From Synergistaceae bacterium (GTDB lineage: Bacteria; Synergistota; Synergistia; Synergistales; Synergistaceae), in contig JAISQP010000237.1 of assembly GCA_031274115.1 (NCBI GenBank), positions 1 through 13,383 on the forward strand: DNA of 13,383 nucleotides, in the 5' to 3' direction. The translations under genes and the position numbers were made by a program. Positions 6,394 to 13,383 of this stretch are shown here, piece after piece. The notes beneath the pieces are model-generated. The model had not been told where the DNA came from, searched no databases, and saw nothing but the letters and a program-made list of their open reading frames with translations. Position 1 is the first letter of the stretch. Every line of letters begins with the position of its first letter.

Positions 6394-8154
6394 GTGGAGT
6401 ACAAGATCGCGGGGGACAGCACGCTGTTGGTTCGTTTCGGGGACAGCATCGACGAGGAAGTAGGGAAAAAAGTGCGGAGAGCGCGTCTTGCCCTCGAGGA
6501 GGAGAAAATCGAGGGCATAGTCGAACTCGTCCCAACCTACTGCAGCCTGTATATTTTTTACAACCCCTTTATCGTCAAAACCTCCGAACTGATAAGCAGG
6601 TTGGAGGCGGTGACGTCGAAAGCGATGGAAATGGCGCTTCCGGAACCTCGGATTGTGGATGTGCCGGTGGCGTACGGCGGAGAATACGGCCCCGATCTAG
6701 ATGAGCTTGCGCAAATCCACGGACTGACGCGGGAGGATGTGATAAAACGCCACGCCTCCAAGGAGTACCTGGTTTACATGCTGGGCTTCACGCCCGGTTT
6801 TACGTTCTGCGGATCGGTGGACGACGACATCGCCACCCCGAGACGCAAGGATCCCAGACTGAAGATTCTCCCGGGCTCCGTGGGCATAGCCGGCAAACAG
6901 ACAGGGCTTTACGCCGTGTCGTCTCCCGGCGGCTGGCAGTTGATAGGCAGAACCTACATGCGCTTCTACAATCCGGACAGCCCTCAGCCGACCCCGGTTC
7001 GGGCGGGGGATTACCTGAGGTTTGTCCCGATTGCCCCAGACGTCTTCGAGGCAAACAGGGCCGAAATAGACGCGGTGGACACCCCCTCCGATTACTCCGA
7101 CTGGCGCCCCGGAGGGGTCGAAATTTTCGAGACCGTCGTTCCGGGGGCGCTGACGACAGTCCAGGACCTCGGCAGGTACGGCTATCAGGAGTTGGGCATC
7201 TCGTGTTCGGGAGCGATGGACGAGATCTCCTTCAGGGTCGCCAATCGTCTGATAGGCAACGGCGATAACGCGCCCGCCCTTGAAATTACCATGATGGGGC
7301 CGAAGCTCAAGGCGTTGGGCGAGGCGTTGATCGCCGTGACGGGCGCCGATCTCTCCCTGACGGTCAACGGTTCGCCCGCGGCAATGTACAGAGCTATAAA
7401 AATTTCCGCCGGGGACGTCATCTCGTTTGGCCAGCCCGTTTCCGGCATGAGGGCTTATCTGGCGGTAACGGGAGGCGTCAGCGTGCCGGTCGTGATGGGC
7501 AGCTCGTCGACCGGGCTCAACGCGCGGATCGGAGGCTTCAAAGGAAGGAAACTCATTGCCGGGGACGTGCTGAACCGCGTAAACGCGAAGATTCCGGAGA
7601 GTTTCATCGGCTGCCGCGTCGATCCGAAAGAGCTGTACTTCGGGGCCGACGACGAGACATTCCGCGTGATACCGGGGCCGGAGACCGAACACTTCACCCC
7701 GGAGGGCGTAAGGACATTCTACAGCTCAGAGTATACGCTGGGAGAGAACACGGACCGAATGGGCGCCAGGCTCGAAGGTCCCGTTATCGAGCATAACGGG
7801 AAGGGGCCGAACATAATATCCGACGGCGTCACGTTGGGTTCCGTACAGGTGCCCGGAGAGGGTTATCCGTTGGTGCTGCTCAAGGACAGACAAGCCGTCG
7901 GCGGTTATGCGAAGATAGGGACGATATGTACGGCGGACGCTTTTCGAATGGGTCAGAAGAGGCCCAAGGACAGGGTCCGATTCAAGGAGATAACTCTGGA
8001 GGAGGGTCAGGAGATACTGCGCCGCATGGAATACGTTATCTCCGGCATAGGGGCGCGGGAGCTTTTCATCGAGAGGAGCGGAGCGAAAGACGTCGAGCTG
8101 CTTCGCGTAACGGTCGAAGACAAGTCCTTCAATGTGTTCGTGGAAAAAAAATGA
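6394..8154 (+). CDS. pxpBC: 5-oxoprolinase subunits B and C fused in one protein (PxpBC; KipI-KipA type)
   Basis: The protein opens the 5-oxoproline ring to glutamate with ATP, together with PxpA. Residues ~1-225 are the PxpB (AHS1) domain, with MLGFTPGFTFCG, the ATPRRKDPR loop, and LPGSVGIAGKQTGLY followed by SPGGWQLIGRT. Residues ~240-540 are the PxpC (AHS2) domain, with PGALTTVQDLGRYGY, SGAMDEISFRVANRLIGN, and LKDRQAVGGYAKIGTI near the end. A further ~45 residues end in LLRVTVEDKSFNVFVEKK, which resembles the strand leading into a biotinyl domain, but no biotinyl domain follows. GGGAG (6380-6384) suits the GTG at 6394 better than the ATG at 6385, which it directly abuts; the ATG would give 589 residues instead of 586. 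The two subunits are often separate genes elsewhere. Confidence 0.92.
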   Translation: MEYKIAGDSTLLVRFGDSIDEEVGKKVRRARLALEEEKIEGIVELVPTYCSLYIFYNPFIVKTSELISRLEAVTSKAMEMALPEPRIVDVPVAYGGEYGPDLDELAQIHGLTREDVIKRHASKEYLVYMLGFTPGFTFCGSVDDDIATPRRKDPRLKILPGSVGIAGKQTGLYAVSSPGGWQLIGRTYMRFYNPDSPQPTPVRAGDYLRFVPIAPDVFEANRAEIDAVDTPSDYSDWRPGGVEIFETVVPGALTTVQDLGRYGYQELGISCSGAMDEISFRVANRLIGNGDNAPALEITMMGPKLKALGEALIAVTGADLSLTVNGSPAAMYRAIKISAGDVISFGQPVSGMRAYLAVTGGVSVPVVMGSSSTGLNARIGGFKGRKLIAGDVLNRVNAKIPESFIGCRVDPKELYFGADDETFRVIPGPETEHFTPEGVRTFYSSEYTLGENTDRMGARLEGPVIEHNGKGPNIISDGVTLGSVQVPGEGYPLVLLKDRQAVGGYAKIGTICTADAFRMGQKRPKDRVRFKEITLEEGQEILRRMEYVISGIGARELFIERSGAKDVELLRVTVEDKSFNVFVEKK

Positions 8155-8392
8155 CTGACCAATAATAGGGTAACGATTAATACCACTTCGCTAATCGGGT
8201 GTTAATACTTGACGCCGTTTGCGAACGAGCGAAGCCAACGATGGCCGACATGGATGTCGGACAAGCGAGACGAGGGTACGGATGTCCGCAGCGAGCGTTC
8301 GTTGGCGCAGCGAGTCGCGAACGGCGGCAAGTAGCCGGTTAAATCCCTATTGATTGCAAAATGGTATAAAACCTTGAGCGGGGGTGTGTGTG
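8155..8392 (+). other. 238-bp gap between pxpBC and pxpA
   Basis: The gap is long compared with the rest of the operon. It contains the inverted repeat at 8206-8333, an upstream CGATTA (8174-8179) / TAATCG (8192-8197) dyad that could be an operator, and a possible extended -10 element TGGTATAAA (8362-8370) with no good -35. A secondary promoter for pxpA is therefore possible but weakly supported. Confidence 0.4.
8206..8333 (+). repeat. Large imperfect inverted repeat between pxpBC and pxpA
   Basis: Arms 8206-8241 and 8299-8333 are imperfectly complementary. The outer part pairs over about 18 positions with one mismatch and one wobble, then comes an internal loop, then eight perfect pairs (GCCAACGA with its complement). 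Inside is a hairpin, CCGACA-TGGA-TGTCGG (8245-8260). A competing pairing joins CGGACA (8258-8263) with TGTCCG (8283-8288). The motif AGCGA(A/G) occurs four times on the same strand. The element could be a MITE-like or REP-like intergenic repeat, or an RNA structure that tunes pxpA. No second copy is visible in this window. Confidence 0.7.
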
Positions 8393-9184
8393 ATGAGCGT
8401 TAAAGTCGATCTGAACTGCGATATGGGGGAGAGCTTCGGGAATTACGTTTTGGGCTGCGATTACGAGGTTATGGACGAGATCACGTCCGCAAACATCGCC
8501 TGCGGTTTTCACGCCGGCGACTTTATGGTCCTCGACAGGACCGTCAAGTGGGCCATAGAGAAGAAAGTGGGCATCGGGGCTCATCCCGGCTGGCCGGATC
8601 TTCAGGGCTTCGGCAGGAGAAACATGGACCTCGCCCCGGACGAAATAGAGAACCTCTGCCTGTACCAGCTCGGCGCCATTTACGCCTTCGCCAGGGCAAA
8701 CGGCGGAGAGCTGCAGCACTTCAAACCGCACGGCAATCTCTACATTCAGGTCTATACCGAGGCGATGAAGGGAAACCCGACATGGGCGGAGGCGGTGGGG
8801 CGATCGGTCCTGAAGTTCGATAAAAGCCTGATAATCCTCAGCTTCGCCGGGGCAAAGACCATAGAAATCTGGAAGAACATGGGTCTCAGGACAGCCGTCG
8901 AAGTCTTCCCCGACCGCGAGTACAACGCGGACCAGACCCTCGTCTCCCGAAGGATACAGGGCGCCGTCATAAAGGACCATCGGAGAGTTCTGGAGCGCGC
9001 GGTCAGCATGGTTAAGGAGCACAAACTCGTGGCCATGGACGGGACGGTGATAGACAACTTCCACTTCGATACGATGTGCGTACACGGCGATAATCCGGAG
9101 ACGCTCCAGGGACTCAGGGAGATCAACAGGGTTTTCAAGGAAAACGGCATAGTTGTGACGCCGATGAGGGAGTTCGTAAAGTAA
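8393..9184 (+). CDS. pxpA: 5-oxoprolinase subunit A (PxpA, LamB/YcsF family)
   Basis: The 263-residue protein is the third component of the bacterial ATP-dependent 5-oxoprolinase. Family motifs appear in order: VDLNCDMGESFG (5-16), TSANIACGFHAGD (31-43), IGAHPGWPDLQGFGRR (61-76), FKPHGNLY, EVFPDREYNADQTLV, and DTMCVHGDNP near the C-terminus. The ATG at 8393 gives the usual short N-terminus and follows GGGGG (8380-8384) at good spacing. A GTG at 8384 would add MCV and sits on the ribosome binding site. It lies 238 bp after pxpBC and 21 bp before the next small gene. Confidence 0.93.
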   Translation: MSVKVDLNCDMGESFGNYVLGCDYEVMDEITSANIACGFHAGDFMVLDRTVKWAIEKKVGIGAHPGWPDLQGFGRRNMDLAPDEIENLCLYQLGAIYAFARANGGELQHFKPHGNLYIQVYTEAMKGNPTWAEAVGRSVLKFDKSLIILSFAGAKTIEIWKNMGLRTAVEVFPDREYNADQTLVSRRIQGAVIKDHRRVLERAVSMVKEHKLVAMDGTVIDNFHFDTMCVHGDNPETLQGLREINRVFKENGIVVTPMREFVK

Positions 9185-9205
9185 CGGATTTTTTACGAGG
9201 GGGTG

Positions 9206-9484
9206 ATGGGGATAGAACTGATCCGCGACGGCGCGACGCGCATTTATGTGGAGTTTATCGGACCGCCCGGCGACAGGCGGCGAAAATTGAGCGCAGTTGA
9301 AATCGCGGCGATAACGGCGGCGGTTCATGTATCGTCGAGGACGGCAGACGCGGCGATTTGCGATCCGACCCCGGAGGAAATGCTCGCCATAGGGATGAGC
9401 GTCGGATTGCATGAAGCGTCGCTCGCCCAAAGACCGGCGCGACGGATGTCGATGTGGAAAATCGCGGCAAGACTCGGCTTGTGA
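9206..9484 (+). CDS. Small soluble protein resembling OadG/MmdE decarboxylase subunits
   Basis: This 92-residue protein has no membrane segment. The segment LSAVEIAAITAAVHVSS (about 29-45) and the end MSMWKIAARLGL resemble the cytosolic C-terminal part of OadG and the MmdD/MmdE subunits of sodium-pumping decarboxylases, which typically have an ExxAxIxAAI helix and a tryptophan-containing W..A.R ending. This is pattern recognition, not a search result. The start is the ATG at 9206, five bases after GAGG; the GTG at 9203 touches that site. It is the last gene of the plus-strand operon, 21 bp after pxpA, and it converges on the HydE-LarE gene with a 14-bp gap. PxpB and PxpC share folds with biotin carboxylase partner domains, so a helper role in the oxoprolinase or a carboxylase complex is possible. 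Function is unknown. Confidence 0.6.
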   Translation: MGIELIRDGATRIYVEFIGPPGDRRRKLSAVEIAAITAAVHVSSRTADAAICDPTPEEMLAIGMSVGLHEASLAQRPARRMSMWKIAARLGL

Positions 9485-9498
9485 GCGTGTGTGATCCG

Positions 9499-11406
9499 CT
9501 ACGCCTCGTTCATGCTGCCGGTGCGATAACCGAGCAGGTCGAGCGCGACGTATGTGAAGCCTATCTCCTTGAAGCGCTTGTAGACCCTCTCGCGGGTCTC
9601 TCTCTCCGTCAGGAGACGGAAGCCCTCCTCGTCGGCCTCTATGCGGGCGGTAGTTCCGTGGTGCCTCACCCGTAACTGGCGGAGGCCCATGTCGATGAGG
9701 AACTGCTCGGCCCTGTCGACCATATCCAGCCGCTCGGGAGTTATGCTCTCCCCGTAAGGGAAGCGTGACGAGAGGCAGGCGAACGACTGCTTGTTCCAGG
9801 TTGGGAGACCGAGTCTCTTAGACAGCTCCCTTATCTCGGTTTTGTAAAGCCCGGAGTGGCGAAGCGGGCTCTTCACCCCCTGCTCCCTCACCGCTATGAG
9901 GCCGGGGCGATAGTCGCCGTTATCGTCCAGGTTCGAGCCCTCCGCTACGTGCGAGACGCCGTGCTCACGCGCCACGGCCCATATCTTTTCGAAGAGTTCG
10001 TTCTTGCAGAGGTAGCACCTGTTCTTCGGGTTTTGCGAGAACCCTTCGATCTCGAGTTCCTCTGAGTCGCATATTACGTGCTCTATCCCCTCCAGCTCGC
10101 AAAACGCGATAGCTTCTTTGAGTTCGCGCTCAGGGAACGAACATGACCTGGCGGTGACCGCTACAGCTCGGTCTCCGAGCGCGTCGTGAGCCGCCTTGAG
10201 GAGAAACGTGGAGTCCACTCCTCCGGAAAACGCGACGGCGACGCTTCCGAGATCGGTCAGGTATCTCTTGAGGTCTTCGTATTTTTCAAGACAGACATCG
10301 GCATCATCGCCTGGCGCGGCTGTATTGTCCGAGATATCCGGCTTCACGTCCCCCCTGTGAATAGCGATCTTGTACCCTGCGGAGGACACCCGGCGGTCGA
10401 GGCAGAACCTGCACTCAGCCGCCTCCTCGCCGGTGCAGATCTTGTCCTCGTATAGCTCGTACAGCTTCCTGACGCCCACAGGCGATAGGTTCGGCATCAC
10501 CACGTTGGCGCCGTGCGCGAGGCCGAGCTCCCGTCCGTCCGGGGCAATGGTTCCGAGCGCGGTAGTCGCAGGAATCAGCGCGTAAGGGAACATCAGCCGA
10601 AGAATGCTGATGAGCCTCAGGCAGAGTTCGAGAGAACCGCTCTTGAAATCTCTGAAAGGAGTCTCCTTGTGGGTGATATATGGACCTATGCCGATCATGG
10701 CTGGTTGCAGCTCCTGGAGAAACCTGAGGTCTGAAACGAGATTTTCTGTCGTCTGGTAAGGCGAGCCGACCATGAAGCCGGCGCCGACCTGATAGCCGAT
10801 CTCCTTGAGGTTCCAGAGACACTGCTTGCGGTTTTCGAGGCTCATGGAGTCCGGATGCAGCAGACGATAGTGATCCTCGTCCGCGGTCTCGTGGCGAAGG
10901 AGGTATCTGTCAGCCCCGGCGTCAAAGAAGGCTTTATAGCTCCCGTATGTTCTCTCCCCGAGCGATAGCGTGACGGCGCAGTCACTGTGCCTGCGTTTTA
11001 TCTCGGAGACGACGCCGCACATCAGCTCGTCCGTGTAGTATGGGTCCTCGCCGCTCTGGAGCACGAACGTGCGAAAACCGAGGGAGTAGCCCTCACTGCA
11101 GCAGGACAGAATCTGCTCCCTGTTGAGGCGATAGCGGGAGACTCCGCTGTTGCCGAGTCGTATTCCGCAGTAGAAGCAGTTGTTTTCGCAGTAGTTGGAA
11201 AACTCTATCAAGCCGCGTATATAGACGTCCGTTCCGTAAACGCTCCGGCGCGCGAGGTCCGCCTCGCTGGTCAGGAGGTCATCGAAGCGGTCTGTCTCGA
11301 GCAGCGAGATCAGTTCCCCGTCCGATAAATTTCGGTTCAAACGAAGCTCGTCAATTATGCCATCCGAAATATTTACAGGCATTGTCTCTTTTAACGCCAG
11401 TTGCAT
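9499..11406 (-). CDS. HydE-LarE fusion: [FeFe]-hydrogenase radical SAM maturase joined to ATP-dependent sulfur transferase
   Basis: The 635-residue protein carries two complete enzymes. Residues ~1-355 match HydE, a radical SAM enzyme that builds the diiron subcluster of [FeFe]-hydrogenase. It has CENNCFYC with Cys73, Cys77 and Cys80 for the SAM cluster, FVLQSGED, ADRYLLRHETAD, and a second cysteine set C-x7-C-x2-C (324, 332, 335), as in Thermotoga HydE. Residues ~375-635 match LarE, which adenylates a carboxylate on the nickel-pincer precursor and adds sulfur. It has the PP-loop SGGVDST (394-400), CYLC (464, 467) and FACLSSR (Cys544). That three-cysteine set suggests the [4Fe-4S] type rather than the single-cysteine sacrificial type. 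The frame is open across a short acidic linker. I choose the ATG at 11406, which follows GAGGTGA; upstream residues would lie inside mnmA. It starts 10 bp after the mnmA stop and is probably coupled to it. No larA, larB, larC, hydF or hydG is in the window. Confidence 0.9.
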   Translation of the reverse strand: MQLALKETMPVNISDGIIDELRLNRNLSDGELISLLETDRFDDLLTSEADLARRSVYGTDVYIRGLIEFSNYCENNCFYCGIRLGNSGVSRYRLNREQILSCCSEGYSLGFRTFVLQSGEDPYYTDELMCGVVSEIKRRHSDCAVTLSLGERTYGSYKAFFDAGADRYLLRHETADEDHYRLLHPDSMSLENRKQCLWNLKEIGYQVGAGFMVGSPYQTTENLVSDLRFLQELQPAMIGIGPYITHKETPFRDFKSGSLELCLRLISILRLMFPYALIPATTALGTIAPDGRELGLAHGANVVMPNLSPVGVRKLYELYEDKICTGEEAAECRFCLDRRVSSAGYKIAIHRGDVKPDISDNTAAPGDDADVCLEKYEDLKRYLTDLGSVAVAFSGGVDSTFLLKAAHDALGDRAVAVTARSCSFPERELKEAIAFCELEGIEHVICDSEELEIEGFSQNPKNRCYLCKNELFEKIWAVAREHGVSHVAEGSNLDDNGDYRPGLIAVREQGVKSPLRHSGLYKTEIRELSKRLGLPTWNKQSFACLSSRFPYGESITPERLDMVDRAEQFLIDMGLRQLRVRHHGTTARIEADEEGFRLLTERETRERVYKRFKEIGFTYVALDLLGYRTGSMNEA

Positions 11407-11416
11407 TATTTTCACC

Positions 11417-12502
11417 TCATAGCATCGCGACGATCGTACCGCCGCCCAAAACGACGTCGTCCTCATAGAGCACGACCGCCTGTCCGGGCGCGGCTGCCAT
11501 CTGAGGCTCGTCGAAGACGACGCGTATTTTATCCCCGTCCAGCCCCTCGACAGTCGCGGGCCGCTCCTCCTGCCGGTATCTCGTCATGACGCTTACGCGA
11601 AGCGGGGCTGTTATGGCGTCGCGCGAAATTAAATTGAAGCCCTCGGCGATTAGAACACTCGAGTAAAGCGAACTCTCGCTTCCCAGAGTTATGGTATTTT
11701 CCGGGGCGTTCTTTTTAGAGACGAACACCCTCTCGGGAAACGACACGCCAAGTCTCCGGCGCTGGCCTATAGTATAACGGATCAGGCCTCGGTGCCGTCC
11801 TATAATCTCGCCGGATTCGCCGATAAAATTTCCCGGCTCGCTCGGTTTGCCCCGTCTTTGCTCGATAAAGTCCGCGTACCTGCCGTCCGGAACGAAACAA
11901 ATATCCTGGCTCTCGCTCTTAGCGGCGTTAATAAAGCCACGCGCCTGGGCAATCTCCCTCACTTCGCTCTTTTTCAGCCCGCCGAGGGGTAAGATGGTAT
12001 GCGAGAGTTGCTCCTGGGTCAGCATGTATAAAACGTAACTCTGATCTTTAGTCCTGTCCAGAGCTTTTTTAAGCAAAAACCTTCCGCTTTGCCCGTCCCG
12101 TTCGATTCTCGCGTAGTGCCCGGTCGCTATATAGTCGAATCCCAGTTGCCTGGCCCGCGAAAACAGCTTCATGAACTTGAGATAGCGGTTGCAGTCCACG
12201 CACGGATTGGGAGTACGGCCCTGCTCGTACTCCCTGATGAATCGCTCTATGACCTGTTCCTCGAAGTCTCGCGTGAAGTTGAAGACGTAGTGCGGGATAT
12301 CCAGCTTTCCGGCGACGCTCCGCGCGTCTCTGGAGTCCTTTAAAGAACAGCAGACATCCTCGCGGCTCGCTCCGATGTCCTCATTCCCGAACAGTTTCAT
12401 CGTGACGCCGGTGCAGGCATAGCCTGCCTCTTTAAGAAGACAAGCGGCGACGGAACTGTCCACGCCGCCGCTCATCGCAATCATAACATTTTTGTCCCTC
12501 AT
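11417..12502 (-). CDS. mnmA: tRNA-specific 2-thiouridylase MnmA
   Basis: The 361-residue protein installs the 2-thio group on wobble uridine 34 of Lys, Glu and Gln tRNAs, using ATP and sulfur relayed from a cysteine desulfurase. Visible motifs are the PP-loop SGGVDSS (11-17), TPNPCVDCN with the nucleophile Cys101 and a further Cys104, SESQDICFVPDG with the second catalytic Cys202, and IGQRRRLG in the central domain. The extra cysteine in PCVDC and the pair in VCCS (51-52) are also seen in iron-sulfur-binding thiouridylases. The start ATG at 12502 lies 17 bp after the metY stop, with only a weak AGGG before it. Length is normal for the family. It is flanked by two other sulfur-transfer genes. 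Confidence 0.95.
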   Translation of the reverse strand: MRDKNVMIAMSGGVDSSVAACLLKEAGYACTGVTMKLFGNEDIGASREDVCCSLKDSRDARSVAGKLDIPHYVFNFTRDFEEQVIERFIREYEQGRTPNPCVDCNRYLKFMKLFSRARQLGFDYIATGHYARIERDGQSGRFLLKKALDRTKDQSYVLYMLTQEQLSHTILPLGGLKKSEVREIAQARGFINAAKSESQDICFVPDGRYADFIEQRRGKPSEPGNFIGESGEIIGRHRGLIRYTIGQRRRLGVSFPERVFVSKKNAPENTITLGSESSLYSSVLIAEGFNLISRDAITAPLRVSVMTRYRQEERPATVEGLDGDKIRVVFDEPQMAAAPGQAVVLYEDDVVLGGGTIVAML

Positions 12503-12519
12503 GCCCTATTTAAAATGAG

Positions 12520-13383
12520 TCATCCTCCGAACGCCTGATCGAGGTCGGCAATGATGTCCTTTATGTTCTCCGTGCCGATGGAGAGGCGTACCGTGTTTGG
12601 CTTGACGCCCTGGTCCAGAAGATCTTCGGGGCTCAACTGGGAGTGCGTAGTCGTTGCCGGATGAATGACGAGAGACTTTAAATCAGCCACGTTCGCGAGA
12701 AGCGAGAATATCTCCAGTCTGTCGATGAACTCTCGGGCCTCCTTTTCACCGCCTTTTATCTCGAAGGTGAAAATGGAGCCCGCGCCGTTCGGAAAATATT
12801 TTTTATACAGCTCGTGGCTGGGATCGTCGGGGAGCGAGGGATGGTGAACTTTCTCCACCTTAGGATGCCCTTTTAGATAGTCCAAAACCTTTAATGTGTT
12901 TTCGACGTGGCGTTCTACCCGCAGAGAAAGAGTCTCCACCCCCTGCAACAATAGGAAGGCGTTGAAAGGAGAGATAGCCGCGCCAGTATCGCGCAGCAGG
13001 ATGGCTCTTATTTTTACGACGAACGCGGCCGGCCCCACTGCTTTCGTAAAGGAAAGCCCGTGATAGCTGGGATTTGGTTCCGTGATAGAGGGAAATTTTC
13101 CTGATGACTCCCAATCGAACTTTCCGCTGTCCACTATCACGCCGCCAAGCGTGGTGCCGTGTCCGCCAATAAACTTCGTCGCGGAGTGTATGACGATGTC
13201 CGCGCCATATTCAATGGGCCGCAGTATCGAGGGCGGAGTGAACGTGCTGTCCACTACGAGAGGTATCTTGTTTTTATGCGCGAGCGCGGCGAGCTTCTCT
13301 ATGTCGACGATATTGGAGTGCGGGTTGCCCAGCGTCTCGATGAATATCGCTTTCGTGTTCGGTCTGATCGCCTTCTCGAAAGC
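12520..13383 (-). CDS. metY: O-acetylhomoserine sulfhydrylase (MetY), N-terminal part outside the window
   Basis: The 287 C-terminal residues of a Cys/Met-metabolism PLP enzyme are present; about 140 N-terminal residues lie beyond 13383. It should make homocysteine from O-acetylhomoserine and sulfide, or handle a related thiol. The motifs are FIETLGNPHSNIVDI near the window edge, the DSTFTPP strand, SATKFIGGHG with the PLP lysine, GLSFTKAVG, and the C-terminal HPATTTHSQLSPEDL region followed by VRLSIGTEN. A GTG at 13254 is an internal valine codon of the DSTFTPP strand and not a start, because the reading frame continues to the edge with conserved family sequence. It precedes mnmA in the same direction. 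Confidence 0.92.
   Translation of the reverse strand, partial: AFEKAIRPNTKAIFIETLGNPHSNIVDIEKLAALAHKNKIPLVVDSTFTPPSILRPIEYGADIVIHSATKFIGGHGTTLGGVIVDSGKFDWESSGKFPSITEPNPSYHGLSFTKAVGPAAFVVKIRAILLRDTGAAISPFNAFLLLQGVETLSLRVERHVENTLKVLDYLKGHPKVEKVHHPSLPDDPSHELYKKYFPNGAGSIFTFEIKGGEKEAREFIDRLEIFSLLANVADLKSLVIHPATTTHSQLSPEDLLDQGVKPNTVRLSIGTENIKDIIADLDQAFGG

Noticed and set aside
6697..7692. Minus-strand 331-residue open frame opposite pxpBC
   Set aside because: It is antisense to conserved PxpB/PxpC coding sequence, with no ribosome binding site or domain of its own.
8339..9430. Minus-strand 363-residue open frame opposite pxpA
   Set aside because: It is a shadow of pxpA, which has strong family motifs on the plus strand; the shadow product shows no recognisable domain.
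9485..9498. Bidirectional terminator between the convergent operons
   Set aside because: The 14-bp gap and nearby bases show no stem with a T-run; any termination signal must lie inside the coding ends or depend on Rho.
12520..13254. Short MetY starting at the GTG at 13254
   Set aside because: That GTG is an internal valine in a conserved strand; the frame continues with family sequence to the window edge.

Overview
The window (about 57% G+C by eye, many GTG starts, strong Shine-Dalgarno sites) looks like chromosome from an anaerobic, amino-acid-using bacterium. TRAP transport, a fused 5-oxoprolinase subunit, a HydE hydrogenase maturase and a CysO-type sulfur-carrier route in one place suggest Synergistota or a similar lineage. 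That placement is an inference from gene style, not from a marker gene. No mobile element, CRISPR array, tRNA or rRNA is visible.

Region 1 (24-2881, minus strand) is a tight four-gene operon read in the order cysM-like synthase, JAMM protease (Mec-like), CysO/MoaD-like sulfur carrier, MoeB/ThiF-rhodanese (MoeZ-like). These are the parts of the protein-bound-sulfide cysteine pathway known from Mycobacterium tuberculosis. MoeZ activates the carrier C-terminus and loads sulfur, CysM joins carrier thiocarboxylate to an activated serine, and Mec releases cysteine. The carrier ends in Gly-Gly plus five extra residues, so it should need trimming first. A sigma70-type promoter lies 242 bp upstream of cysM, and an intrinsic terminator sits inside the leader, so attenuation is likely.

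Region 2 (2882-3410) is an A+T-rich divergent intergenic region with one good promoter in each direction.

Region 3 (3411-9484, plus strand) encodes a complete TRAP transporter (dctP, dctQ, dctM), then a fused 5-oxoprolinase subunit B-C protein (PxpBC), subunit A (PxpA), and a small protein resembling the soluble part of OadG/MmdE decarboxylase subunits. The layout predicts uptake of 5-oxoproline (pyroglutamate) and its ATP-dependent opening to glutamate. Two structured intergenic elements break the run: an 18-bp hairpin between dctP and dctQ, and a roughly 128-bp imperfect inverted repeat between pxpBC and pxpA.

Region 4 (9499-13383, minus strand) is convergent with region 3. It reads, in transcription order, metY (O-acetylhomoserine sulfhydrylase, cut by the window edge), mnmA (tRNA 2-thiouridylase), and a fusion of HydE (radical SAM maturase of [FeFe]-hydrogenase) to LarE (ATP-dependent sulfur transferase). 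The fusion is the most unusual protein here. Sulfur transfer links regions 1 and 4.
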